A stretch of 22,852 nt of DNA, taken from assembly GCA_947457715.1 (NCBI GenBank), contig CANGXK010000004.1:1-22852 (forward strand), written 5' to 3'. The stretch comes from Gemmatimonadota bacterium (lineage in GTDB: Bacteria; Gemmatimonadota; Gemmatimonadetes; Gemmatimonadales; Gemmatimonadaceae). Shown piece by piece: positions 22,719 to 22,852 of the stretch (positions within the stretch are counted from its first letter, which is position 1; the number at the start of each line of letters is the position of its first letter). The notes beneath the pieces were generated by a model, which worked only from the letters and a program-made list of their open reading frames with translations, searched no databases and was not told the origin of the DNA. The translations under genes and the position numbers were made by a program.

Positions 22719-22852
22719 ATGAAAGCGCTGGTGAAGCAAACGGCTGGGCGTGGCCTGACTCTGACCGAGGTGCCGGAGCCCACGATCCGCGACGACGAAG
22801 TCCTCATTCGCGTGCGCAGCGCCGGTGTCTGCGGTACCGACGTGCACATCTA
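22719..22852 (+). CDS. tdh: L-threonine 3-dehydrogenase, N-terminal part (cut by window edge)
   Basis: An ATG at 22719, preceded by GGGAG five bases upstream, opens 44 codons to the window end. The product begins MKALVKQTAGRGLTLTEVPE and reaches CGTDVHI, the zinc-site segment of medium-chain dehydrogenases, with the catalytic zinc ligand at Cys38, the same number as in E. coli Tdh. The Cys-Gly-Thr-Asp-Val-His-Ile run is particularly like threonine dehydrogenase, which oxidises L-threonine with NAD+ to 2-amino-3-ketobutyrate in threonine-to-glycine catabolism. Another zinc alcohol or sorbitol dehydrogenase cannot be excluded from this fragment. A partner kbl gene would be expected just beyond the window. 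Confidence 0.82.
   Translation, partial: MKALVKQTAGRGLTLTEVPEPTIRDDEVLIRVRSAGVCGTDVHI

Noticed and set aside
22565..22849. Minus-strand frames opposite the start of tdh
   Set aside because: Shadows of the tdh N terminus and of the structured leader; no recognisable motif.

Overview
This GC-rich window has almost wall-to-wall genes, many GTG starts and repeated 1-7 nt stop/start overlaps. Two secreted/lipoprotein 6-bladed beta-propellers, a lysine/alanine-rich histone-H1-like protein and a lone lineage-type methyltransferase-like protein suggest Gemmatimonadota. That assignment is an inference from gene style; no 16S or other decisive marker is present.

Layout. (1) 1-2818, minus strand: the start of a cyclase-family lipoprotein (cut by the window edge), a strong hairpin terminator, a 60-aa membrane peptide, a secreted beta-propeller and a 3-hydroxyisobutyrate-dehydrogenase-type oxidoreductase. 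(2) 2898-3320, plus strand: a small c-type cytochrome lipoprotein, followed by a 112-bp palindromic repeat built of GCGAAG units. (3) 10937-3475, minus strand: a tripartite-type efflux operon with one periplasmic adaptor lipoprotein and two RND permeases, translationally coupled; no outer-membrane channel gene is present. The second permease has lost the TM4 aspartates and the TM10 lysine of the proton relay. (4) 12746-11167, minus strand: a propeller lipoprotein overlapping a secreted cupin. (5) 13023-19285, plus strand: tRNA-Arg(CCG), then rho, ruvX, mltG, an RlmI-type rRNA methyltransferase and two tandem paralogous GT4 glycosyltransferases, nearly all overlapping or within a few bases of each other. 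(6) mutM, convergent with the last glycosyltransferase (3' ends overlap 13 bp). (7) 20287-21072, plus strand: a methyltransferase-like protein with no canonical start codon near its conserved N terminus, behind a promoter-like site overlapping a perfect DnaA box; then two hairpin terminators, a 63-aa small gene with a good ribosome-binding site, another terminator, and the H1-like gene on the minus strand. (8) 22080-22718: a long non-coding stretch ending in an unusually structured leader, then the first 44 codons of a threonine dehydrogenase (tdh).

No mobile element, CRISPR array or defence island was seen. The most interesting signals are the RND pair with one relay-dead subunit; the tdh leader, where an 18-bp palindrome exactly fills a 19-bp promoter spacer (a MerR-like layout) and two long hairpins follow; and the DnaA box and missing start codon at the methyltransferase-like gene. 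All similarity statements come from reading the translated sequence by eye; no database search was possible.
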